Part shown: piece after piece, positions 1 through 8,600 of the stretch
Numbering within the stretch: position 1 is the first letter of the stretch
Layout: every line of letters begins with the position of its first letter
NCBI GenBank assembly: GCA_017448375.1
Contig: JAFSLR010000166.1
Location: 1 to 10,842, forward strand
Direction: 5' to 3'
Source: Synergistaceae bacterium
GTDB lineage: Bacteria > Synergistota > Synergistia > Synergistales > Aminobacteriaceae
Length of the DNA stretch: 10,842 nt
Translations under genes and position numbers: made by a program
Notes under the pieces: model-generated
The model's database searches: none
What the model was told of the DNA's origin: nothing
What the model saw: the letters and a program-made list of their open reading frames with translations, nothing else

Positions 1-1
1 C

Positions 2-214
2 CGCAGTGCCGCCCCAATGGCAATAAGATACCTAGCGCGACTGCCGTATGTAACAGACTATGGAGAGAATGACGAATTACCGTACGAGGAAGACCAGACA
101 ATATCCATATCAGCCCTAGCGGCAATCTACGCGCTGAACAAACACGACTTGCCAATAACTCAGCACTTGATGTTAATGGGGTACGGTGTCAGTAATGGCG
201 AGGATAAAGAGTAA
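2..214 (+). CDS. C-terminal end of a phage structural protein, probable head-tail adaptor (5' partial)
   Basis: The reading frame is open from the left edge (RSAAP before the first Met at 17), so the Met at 17 is probably internal and only about the last 70 residues are visible. The tail has the layout of the last part of short phage adaptor proteins (T7 gp11 / P22 gp4 type and relatives): an extended stretch around YLARLPYVTDYGENDELP, then a helix beginning ISISALAAIYALNK that packs a small all-helical protein, then a short end. It lies immediately upstream of a nozzle-like gene and overlaps its start, as adaptor and nozzle genes often do. The identification rests on position and this weak pattern, not on a diagnostic motif; another small virion protein is possible. 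That it is the end of a real gene is much surer than what it is. Confidence 0.5.
   Translation, partial: RSAAPMAIRYLARLPYVTDYGENDELPYEEDQTISISALAAIYALNKHDLPITQHLMLMGYGVSNGEDKE
178..181 (+). promoter_or_regulatory. Possible ribosome binding site for the nozzle gene
   Basis: A GGGG run inside the end of the upstream gene. It is 4 bases from GTG 186 and 13 bases from ATG 195, so it is short for the first and long for the second and does not settle the start. The 20-29 base overlap with the upstream gene suggests translational coupling. Confidence 0.35.
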
Positions 215-1676
215 CTTACAGAGGATATTCTACCCATCGTTTGACGGTGGGCTGAATTTGTCCGTACCGCCTGAGAGCATGAACCGAAACGAGCTGAAAG
301 AGGCAGTGAATGTGGAGTATTCGTCAAGCACAGGGGCGATGACAGTACGCGGAGGATTGTTTCATCACTGCCAGACGGGAATATATGCCGACAGTGTTGC
401 GGCATTGCCCGGAAGACGTGGTTTCCTGATAATGGGTCATTTCATATCCGGCGGACAGCGAATAGAGTTAGTGAGGCTGTTTACGTGGAACAGATGGGAA
501 GAAGTCTCAGGAAGTTTAACAGGTAACGGGAAAATCTCAGTGTGCGAATGGGACGGGTATTATCTAGTGGCCTCCGGCGGAAAACTCCAGAAGCTGAGAA
601 CGCGAAATACTTTCACATTGGAGACAATAGAAACTTCCCCGCCGCGTTGTGTTCAGGTGTTCGTGAAGTCCGGGCGTGTCGGAGTGGTAACCGATGAAAA
701 CGTAATCCGATTTTCAGCTGTAGGGGACTGTGAGTCGTGGGAGAATGACCCTCAAGATGACAGCACGGGGCAATATCTAGAAGTCGGTTATAAGGACGGA
801 ATGAATATTGACGCAGTAATCCCCCTTTCACGAGATTTGATAGTGTTCAAGTCGCCGAATAATGAGCCTGACAAGGGTACGATATTCCGTATCACAGGGG
901 ATTATCCCGAATGGGCAGTACTTGAGGCGGCGCACAACACGGGAACATTCAGCGCAAGAAGCGTACAGGCAATCGGGAATGATGTGTATTACGGTACAGT
1001 GTCAGGAGTAGCGAGCCTTTCGGCGGTAACGTCATACGGAGAAATCCAAGCGACATGGCCAGACAGGAAGGTAAGCGCAGTATTATCCCGAATAATGAGC
1101 GCAGATGCGGAGTTGTGGAGCGTGTCCGTAAAACAGCAGTTATGGGTGAAGCCTCACGCAGGGTCGAATGAAGTGTGGGTTCTTGACTACGGTCGCGGAA
1201 TATGGACAAAGTTCGAGTACTCCGGCGAAGTGATATATGCGGACGGCTCAGACGACAGCGTTTATGTGTTCATAGGGACAAGCGTGTATGAGCAAGTCGA
1301 TGGAAAAGTAACGGATACGAACGATGTCGGGAAGGAACAAGCAATAATGGGGAAAATGAGAATGTGCACGCTATTGACGGGAAATCAGGTGTTAATCCGG
1401 CGTGCGTTTGTGTCGTTCGGGATTGAGCCGGAATGCCGAGCCGAATTAAGGCTGGGAGGCTTCCGAATGCAATTCAGCCATGACACGACCCCCGATTATG
1501 TATGCGACAACGACATTGAGGTATACGAGAAAGAAGAGAATATCGGCGGAGAAGTGAAAGCGGTAACGTCAAGGCGAGAATGCATAGTGCGCGATTGGTT
1601 CGTAACGCCCGAAGTAATAATGACAGGGGGAGGATGTTCGCTGTCAACAATGGGACTTGAAATGAGTGAGGTGTAG
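186..1676 (+). CDS. Phage tail nozzle/hub protein, beta-propeller-like (P22 gp10 / T7 gp12-like)
   Basis: About 496 residues, strongly beta-rich, without signal peptide or membrane segment. Near the N-terminus it carries the pattern of phage DNA-stabilisation/nozzle proteins: SFDGGLNLSVPP (about residues 18-29), a run NRNELKEAVNVEY, then TGAMTVRGGL. Further on come blade-like segments with repeated Trp/Tyr and Gly-Asp turns, such as WENDPQDDSTGQYLEVG, IPLSRDLIVFKSPN, IFRITGDYPEW, IGNDVYYGTVSGVASL and VLDYGRGIWTKFEY. In podoviruses these proteins form the tube below the adaptor ring, close the packaged head and carry the fibres. Start: GTG at 186 has GGGG at 178-181 only four bases upstream; ATG at 195 is nine bases downstream in frame and equally plausible, giving MARIKSNL. 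Either start overlaps the end of the upstream gene. Structural role fairly sure; exact family assigned by pattern only. Confidence 0.7.
   Translation: MSVMARIKSNLQRIFYPSFDGGLNLSVPPESMNRNELKEAVNVEYSSSTGAMTVRGGLFHHCQTGIYADSVAALPGRRGFLIMGHFISGGQRIELVRLFTWNRWEEVSGSLTGNGKISVCEWDGYYLVASGGKLQKLRTRNTFTLETIETSPPRCVQVFVKSGRVGVVTDENVIRFSAVGDCESWENDPQDDSTGQYLEVGYKDGMNIDAVIPLSRDLIVFKSPNNEPDKGTIFRITGDYPEWAVLEAAHNTGTFSARSVQAIGNDVYYGTVSGVASLSAVTSYGEIQATWPDRKVSAVLSRIMSADAELWSVSVKQQLWVKPHAGSNEVWVLDYGRGIWTKFEYSGEVIYADGSDDSVYVFIGTSVYEQVDGKVTDTNDVGKEQAIMGKMRMCTLLTGNQVLIRRAFVSFGIEPECRAELRLGGFRMQFSHDTTPDYVCDNDIEVYEKEENIGGEVKAVTSRRECIVRDWFVTPEVIMTGGGCSLSTMGLEMSEV
1668..1671 (+). promoter_or_regulatory. Ribosome binding site for the tail fibre gene
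   Basis: GAGG lies seven bases before ATG 1679, inside the last codons of the nozzle gene. The stop codon TAG (1674-1676) and the next ATG are two bases apart, so the two genes are co-transcribed and probably translationally linked. Confidence 0.6.
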
Positions 1677-1678
1677 CA

Positions 1679-2335
1679 ATGGGTTACAGTCCAAAATATC
1701 CAGTAAATGACAAAGCCGGAGGGGATACGGTAAAACAGGCGTTCGGGAAGTATAACGCGGAAGTAACAGCGATATATGGAATATTGAACGAGCTGAAAAA
1801 CAATGACTTAACGCCAGCTGAGATAGAGAACCTGAAAACTGGAAGTGTGGCCGGAAGCCGTATAACAGGAGAGATTGACGGGTCGCACATAACAGGAACT
1901 GTGGCAGGTTTTATTAACGGTCAGCACGTAACGGGGAATATAAGCGGCAATCAGATAATCGGAACGATAGTGAATGCTCAAATCCCAAGCGGAAACGTAA
2001 CAGGACTTGAGGCGTTTGTGAAGGGGTTAATGCCCTCCCAATCATCAGAAACAGGCGGAGGAATAACGAGTTCAAGTCTAGGAACGAACGGTTATGTGAA
2101 ATTCGGTAATGGATTTATGGTTCAGTGGGGAAGTCATTTACAAAATGTATCATTATCCGAATACGACATAGAGTTTCCGACAGCGTTTTCATCAGCATGT
2201 TACAGCGTATTAATCTCATCAAATATATCTGATGTAACACTGGGGGGCTCACCGACAGTGCCAACGACGAGCGGATTTAGGGTAAAAGACCCATCAGGAT
2301 ACGCAAGAATATATTTCATAGCAATAGGAGTGTGA
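1679..2335 (+). CDS. Short phage tail fibre protein with Gly-rich repeat shaft and Gp53-like C-terminal domain
   Basis: 218 residues in three parts. Residues 1-55 (MGYSPKYPVNDKAGGDTVKQ, then a helix ending in NDLTPAEIENLK) are likely the virion attachment end and a short coiled segment. Residues 60-109 are degenerate repeats of about ten residues of the type ITGxIxG, expected to form a thin trimeric beta shaft. After a Ser/Gly linker, residues 138-218 match the Gp53-like tail fibre tip: GYVKFGNGFMVQWG, a FPTAFSSACYSVL strand pair, TSGFRV, and the family's typical ending, an aromatic-rich strand then IAIGV. Such tips form compact trimeric knobs that bind the host surface, so this is the likely receptor-binding protein. 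It is very short for a fibre, which suggests a short spike or an adaptor for another fibre. It has a good ribosome binding site and abuts both neighbours. Confidence 0.8.
   Translation: MGYSPKYPVNDKAGGDTVKQAFGKYNAEVTAIYGILNELKNNDLTPAEIENLKTGSVAGSRITGEIDGSHITGTVAGFINGQHVTGNISGNQIIGTIVNAQIPSGNVTGLEAFVKGLMPSQSSETGGGITSSSLGTNGYVKFGNGFMVQWGSHLQNVSLSEYDIEFPTAFSSACYSVLISSNISDVTLGGSPTVPTTSGFRVKDPSGYARIYFIAIGV
1856..2005 (+). repeat. Degenerate approximately ten-residue repeats in the tail fibre shaft
   Basis: Residues 60-109 of the fibre read as successive units: SRITGEIDG, SHITGTVAG, GQHVTGNISG, NQIIGTIVN, AQIPSGNVTG. Ile/Val alternates with Gly at nearly fixed spacing, as in repetitive fibre shafts. 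The DNA of the units is only loosely similar, so this is an old protein repeat, not a recent tandem duplication. Confidence 0.65.
2326..2330 (+). promoter_or_regulatory. Ribosome binding site for the small 114-residue gene
   Basis: AGGAG eight bases before ATG 2339, overlapping the last codons of the fibre gene. It is the best Shine-Dalgarno match in the window and supports the start at 2339. Confidence 0.7.
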
Positions 2336-2338
2336 AAG

Positions 2339-2683
2339 ATGCCAACATTCAGGAATGACGGAGAACGAGCAGTAATTTACAACGAGCCTGACGGTAAGAA
2401 CATAATAATATTTGACCCCGGAAAAAACGTACAGTTAGTGCATTGGATACCGTATAAGAGACTGGGATTAGCCCTAGTAAGCGAGAGTTACCCGCCAGTG
2501 CCGGACAGCGTATTAATCAGCGGGGAATTTAAGTTTTTAGCAGGAATGGAACGTAAATTTGAGATAGAGCCATGCAAGAAATATCAGCTTGATATTCTGC
2601 CCATAACGGGAAGAGTAACGCTGTATCTTGGAGCGTCCAACAAAGGGCAAGTAATAAGCGTACTGGATTATCACAAGGTATGA
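2339..2683 (+). CDS. Small phage protein of unknown function between the tail fibre and giant protein genes
   Basis: 114 residues; not recognised. The first 45 residues look like short beta strands with turns (RAVIYNEPDGKNIIIFDPGK), the middle has IPYKRLGLALVSESYPPVPD, and the C-terminal half is a beta-rich run (GEFKFLAGMERKFEIEP, GRVTLYLGASN). There is no signal peptide, no membrane segment and only one Cys (in EPCKKYQ). It follows the fibre gene by three bases with a strong AGGAG site and overlaps the giant gene by ATGA, so it is made with the virion proteins. Possibilities are a fibre-associated or capping virion protein, or a chaperone or partner of the giant protein; nothing seen decides between them. 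Codon use (7 of 10 Ile codons are ATA) is like the upstream genes and unlike the downstream one. Confidence 0.75.
   Translation: MPTFRNDGERAVIYNEPDGKNIIIFDPGKNVQLVHWIPYKRLGLALVSESYPPVPDSVLISGEFKFLAGMERKFEIEPCKKYQLDILPITGRVTLYLGASNKGQVISVLDYHKV
2680..2683 (+). promoter_or_regulatory. ATGA stop/start overlap coupling the small gene to the giant gene
   Basis: The ATG of the giant gene (2680-2682) overlaps the TGA of the small gene (2681-2683). The only purine run nearby, AAGG at 2675-2678, is one base from the ATG and too close to work as a normal Shine-Dalgarno site. Translation of the 2403-residue protein therefore probably depends on ribosomes finishing the upstream gene and restarting, which would hold its level low relative to the small protein. 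Confidence 0.6.
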
Positions 2684-5600
2684 CTTATCGTTATGGCTCT
2701 GTTACTTGGGAAGGCGATAACAGAAAACTTGATCAGCCGGATAACGACTCCACTCCCCCGAAGCCTAAGCGAACACCTGAAACTCCCAGCAAAGGCAAGC
2801 CTGAACCCGTTACGCAGGAAGTACAGCAGGATATTCCCGAAAACATCAGCAACAGCCCTGCAAGAAAAGCTATAAATGAAGCTGAAGAAATACTGTCCAT
2901 GCTACACAATGCCTCATTCGATGAGCTTAGAAACATTGCTGAGTTTTTAGACATTGATATTCATCCATTAGTTGACAGCTCTAACGGGAACGGGGATATT
3001 CTCTCTGATAAACTGCGGGCGGCCATTAAGAAAAAACTTCAGCCGGAAATATCGCAGGAAAACCCGAAACAGGAAAAACCTACGGAAAGTACTCCGCAGC
3101 AGGAACAAGAACACACCGAAAAAGACAATCTCAAAGACGCTCAGCATGGACACATCGTAAATCTGGATATTCAGCCCGATAACGAAGACAGCCCAGAACC
3201 TCAGCCAGTAAGCATTTATTCCGACTATGAGCCGCAGAATCACAGCAATATTCCTCTCTTCAAAAGCGCAAAGCCTCATACATCAAAACTCGTTGAGACT
3301 ACTAACATGAAAAACGTCAAACTCCCTCCGCTGAATTATTCCCCCGATTTGCCGAAAGACATCATCAATTCTGGCAACATTACAGAATCACAGCTTGAAG
3401 CTATTGCGTATGCTGGTCAGGCTTTCAACAATTTATTACCGTCAGGGGTTAGACAGGGGTTTATTCTCGGTGATGGCACTGGCTCAGGGAAGGGACGTAC
3501 TATCGCAGGGATTATCACAGACCAGCTCAACCACAATCACGGGAACGGCAGGGCTGTATGGTTTTCCATTAAACCTGATTTAGTCAGCGATGCTAAAAGA
3601 GACTGGCAAGGTATAGGCAATAACCCTAAAGATATTTTCGAGCTTAAAAGTTTCGGCGTTGCTGATACTATCCCTCATGACAAAAAAGGTATCTTGTTCT
3701 CCAGTTACTCCACTTTCATCACAAAAAAAACTGTCGCAAAGGATAACAGTACCAGCAATAATGAAACAACGCAGGTCGATGATGAAGGCGATGTTGACGA
3801 GGCTAGGCTTCAGCAGGTTATTGACTGGCTCGGTAAAGATTTTGACGGCGTTATCGCTTTCGATGAATGCCACCAAATTAATAACACAGGCGAATCCGAG
3901 GGCAAAAGAGGCAAGATTAAAGCGTCTAAAGCTGCCATTGCCGCCTCAAGACTCACTGAGGCTTTGCCTAATGCAAGAGTTCTTTACGTTTCCGCTACTG
4001 CCGCGTCTGACCCTTCAAAACTTCTTATGTTCGACAGGGCTGGGCTTTGGGGCAAAGGTACTCCTTTCCCAAATGGACTCGCTTTCGCTTCTGCTATGCA
4101 GGACGGCGGGCTTAATGCTATGGAGATGTTTGCTAGAGACGCTAAATCAATGGGGCTGTTCATTTCTCGTTCCCTTGACAGCAACGGCATTACTTACAAA
4201 CATGTTACCTACAAACTTAACCATGCTGAACGAGAGCTATTTGACCAGTTCTCAATGGCTTGGAGAATGATTGACAAGGCAAGGCATGACTCTGCTATTG
4301 CTACCAACTCTGACCCGAAAGACAAAAAAAGCGAATCTGAATCGGCTTTCAGAGGCGCACAGTTAAGAGCTTACAAACAGCTTATAATCTCTTTCAGAGT
4401 ACCAGAAGTCATTAAACAGGCTAAACAGTATCTTGAAAAAGGATTCTCCGTTGTCATTCAGACTGACAGCACTTTTGACGCTCTAGTCGAAAGACAGTTA
4501 GGCAAAATGAACGGAAAACAAGATTTGAGGGATATTATCATCTCGCCTGTCGATGAACTCATTGACTTTGTAAACAGATATATCACCGTTCAAAAGTATG
4601 ATGAAGTCAAAGTTCCTAGACCTGACGGCGGTTATTCTATTCTGCGCAAACCCGCTTTCGATGAAGAAACAGGACAACCTGTAATCAGCCAGGAAGCTCT
4701 CAGAATTAAGAATAACCTCATCGCTACTCTAAGGCAGATTTTCTTCAATATGTCCCCCATTGATGAGATTATTAACGCTCTCGGTGGCCCTGAAAAAGTC
4801 GCAGAAGTTACTGGCAGAAAACACAGACTCATAAGGCAGCCGGACGGTAAAATCAAGGATATGGGTGCACCTCCCAGCGCAAAATCTGAAAGGGAAGCGT
4901 TCAATAACTGGACTGAACCAACACAGATTACACGCGGAGAAGGCAAAGACGCTTATACCGTTATTGAGGGCGGGACTAAAAGAGTTATCATCTTCAGCTC
5001 TGGCAAGGGCGGTACAGGGTTCAGCCTTCATGCTGACAAGTCGTTCAAAAACCAGCAGAGAAGAGTCTATATTCCTCTCGATTTCGGCTTCAGTGCAACT
5101 AAAGCTACTCAGAGTCTTGGAAGAGTAAACAGAAGCAATCAGGTCTCCGCTCCCGAATACTGTATCGTCTCTACTGACATTCCAGGCGAAATTAGATTAA
5201 TTTCTTCCATTGCTCGCGAACTAGGCAAAATGGGGGCTATCACTGCTGGGGAGAGAAAATCTACCACCCAGGGCGTTTTCAGCGAGAAAGATAACCTTGA
5301 CAGTCAGCTTGCAAAAAACGCAATGAAACACGTCCTACTAACTCTGAATTTGCCGCATAATGCTTACCCTGAGTTAAACATTAGCAGTGATATTCTTGAA
5401 CAAATGGGGCTTCTTGATGGAGAGGGCAAACTAAAACAGCTGGAGCTTGATACTATCTTTAACCGTATTCTCATTCTCGACCTCAATAATCAGGAAAATT
5501 TGATGTTCCGTTTCAGAACTGAGCATGAAGCTATGCTTGCTATGTCTATTCAGACTGGAGAAGGAGATGTCGGCACGGAGAATATTCGCGCTCAGTCCGT

Positions 5601-8600
5601 CAATGTTCTTCAGGAGACTACCCTTCTTGAAGACAAAGAAAGAGGCATTACCACCAAGCTACTTGAACTGGAATATACCGTCAAGACAAGGACAAGACCT
5701 TTCTCTAACGTTACTGGGGTCAATCATTGCTCGGAGTTCTTCACTGACCAGTACGGCAACATCTACGCCGCAAAGAAAAACGGTGAATATGACAAAGATG
5801 GTAAACTCATCAGGCCAAGCGTTACGGTTACAGACGGCAGAGCAATTCAGAGATACACCCTCTTCACTCCTGACTTTGCTACAACTTTCGCCAGTGATGC
5901 CGATGCTCTGGAAAACAAAAAAAGAAGTGCTCTTCGCTTTTTCACTCCCATTCCACCAGATAAAGCTAAAGCTAAATGGGAGGAAAAGAGAAAATCCTTA
6001 GAGAGTACTCACACGGAACATATGTTCCTCATTTCAGGCGTTATGCTCCCTATCTGGAATCATCTCAAAGACCTGTCGTCAAAAAGAATACTCCGCATAA
6101 ATTCAAATGACGGCACAAGCATTTTGGGCAGAGTCGTTGAAGCCGAACAAGTTCCAAGCATTATTCAAAGATTCAATGTCTTCTTTAATCAGCACCAGTA
6201 CAACGCTCAGGAAGTCATTGATAAAATTCAGAAACGCGGCTCTTTTGCAAGACTCCTTAATGACTGGAAAATCAAATTCGCTACAGTCAACGGCGAAAAA
6301 AGACTCGAAGTCCTTAATATGGGCGTACGGGGTTATGCTGAAGCTGACTATTTCGGACTACTTACAGAACAAATAGGCTCAACTTGGAGATACTTTATTC
6401 CGACAGGCAGAAACGACATCCTCGACAACATTCTCAAAGAACACCCTGTTGTCGCTTTCGATGATGAAATGACCGCCGATGACATAATGGACGAAGCAGT
6501 TACAAAGATTAACAGCAATATTCCTGACAGTTCTAAACTCTACATCATTCACCCCTCCTTCAGTGGCTTGTTTAACTTCGGCGATAATCAGGACGATAAC
6601 CCCTATATACACGAGTCGCCCTATGCCTCGCCTAACTCTAAATTTGAGAAACGCTATCAGGACGCAAAGAAAACTGAAGAGAAAAAATCCATGTTGGAAC
6701 ACCTAAAGGATTTCATTTCGCAGGTCGTTAAGGGCAGAAATGATATTCCCGAATTGGCTGGGGACAACTGGAAGAAACTCTTTGCTGTCGATGAAAATCT
6801 CATTGACGCTCAGGAATGGATCAGAGGTTTCAAACGTGAAAGACAAGCTAACCTTCACGAAACTGAAAAAATATTACGCGCTATCCTCCTTGACATCAAA
6901 AATCCAGATGATTTTGACCTCTTCCAGCGCGCTATGGAGCTTCAAGACTTACACGAGACTCGCAATTTGGACATTAACGCACGTATGCCCTGGGCTTTGA
7001 ACCCTGAAACTCTTTACGACTTTGACGCTAATGACCCTCTCGATGAGGAATATTCCAGAATCATGGCGTTCGTTCGCAAAAATTCAAACGTCCAGAATGC
7101 TATGAGGAAGGCTAATACACTCATGGAGGACTTGCGCAACAAACTCATTCAGGTAGCCGAAAATATCGGCATGTTTGACTTGAGAGACAGACTCAAACGT
7201 AAGCACTATTTCAGACATTTGGTCTTGGAGTACTACAATATGCAGAAAAGCGGTCAGCCTCACCCTATCTTCAAAAACCCCGATAGAAGAGGCTACACTC
7301 AGCACAGGGAAGGTAGCGACAAAGATATTTCCTCAAATTGGATTCTGGCTATGGGCGAAGTCATGATCCGTATGACTGATGACATCAAAATTCTTCAGAC
7401 TCTCGGCAAGCTCAGAAAACGTTACGACAAAATCGAGGAACTCAAACAGCAAGCATTCTCTGAGAACATGAAAAATGCTGTCGGCGAAATTATGAGAGAC
7501 CTTAAAGACATTCCTGATGAGTTACGCAGGAAAAATGCTGAAGACGTTTTACACAAAAAACTTAACGCTAGACAATCTCGCGCTATGTCGACTCTATTCA
7601 AGCTCGCTGCTAACGGCGATTTACCTGTCGGCGACAATAACGAATGGCAAGATTTAGCAGGAAGAATGGCTAATGCTGGACAGCTCGAAGCTCTTTCTCA
7701 GGCAGAACAGCAGAAACTTTCACGCTACATCGGATGGCTTTCTTCCCTCGCTGACAAAACAAAGGCAAGAACTGCCGCAAGAAAATTCCTCACATGGCAT
7801 AAAGGCAAAAACGCCGTACTCAAGGATATTCTCGGAGATAAATATATCGACTGGAAAGACCTTATTCCAAATGACCATACTCTATGGTCGCCGTCTGACT
7901 CTCGTCTCGTTTTCTCCGCGTCCACAGTCCCTGAGTACATGCTCAAAATCGCTATGGAAGGCATTGACGATCTACTAGGCGTTAATGTCTCTGACTTGGG
8001 CAAGGCTATTGCTTCCGGCGGCGATAAACAGTTATGGTGCATTCCTACTAAACTTGCTGACGCTCTCAACAGTATCGGTAAGTCTCAGCCCGTTGGGTCG
8101 TTCAACAAATTCATGGGGTCGCTTATGACTGGTTTCAAACGTTGGGTTACTATCGGACCGATAAACGGCAGAATCATAAAATACAATTTCCGCAACTTCT
8201 TCGGAGACCTTGAAGCTGTCTTGCAGGGCAACCCAGGCGCACTATACTACTTCAAACAGGCCACTAAGGAATTAACCGACACTATGCTTAGAGGCGGTGA
8301 GGCTACGGGTATGCTTGCTGAGTTCAACAAACGCGGCGGCGGTCTCACTACGGAATTTATGACTGAGCTTGAACACCCTGAACGATTAAAGGATTTCTCT
8401 CACCTCTTTGAACCTCAAAAGAGCCGGAATCCTATCAAGTCTATTGCTCACGCTTTCCGCGCTTACATCGAGATTGCCTCCACTCTCACCAATCTTAGAG
8501 AAAGCATTCTTCGTTATGCCTCCTTCTTGTCCTTCGTCAAACTCATTCAGGAGAATGGCGGCGTTCCTCCCTTCTACGGCATGAGCAAGCCAAAGGAAGT

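Noticed and set aside
3723..3730. Run of eight A (also seven A at 4324-4330 and near 5917-5923) as a programmed frameshift or transcript slippage site
   Set aside because: The frame continues intact on both sides with conserved helicase motifs downstream, and no alternative frame product of interest follows; these are Lys codons in an A-rich gene.
3659..4270. A 203-codon + strand open frame inside the helicase region, and other out-of-frame + strand ORFs at 3395, 5525, 7673 and elsewhere
   Set aside because: They lie fully inside the giant gene, whose frame carries all the conserved motifs; their products show no family pattern and no ribosome binding site.
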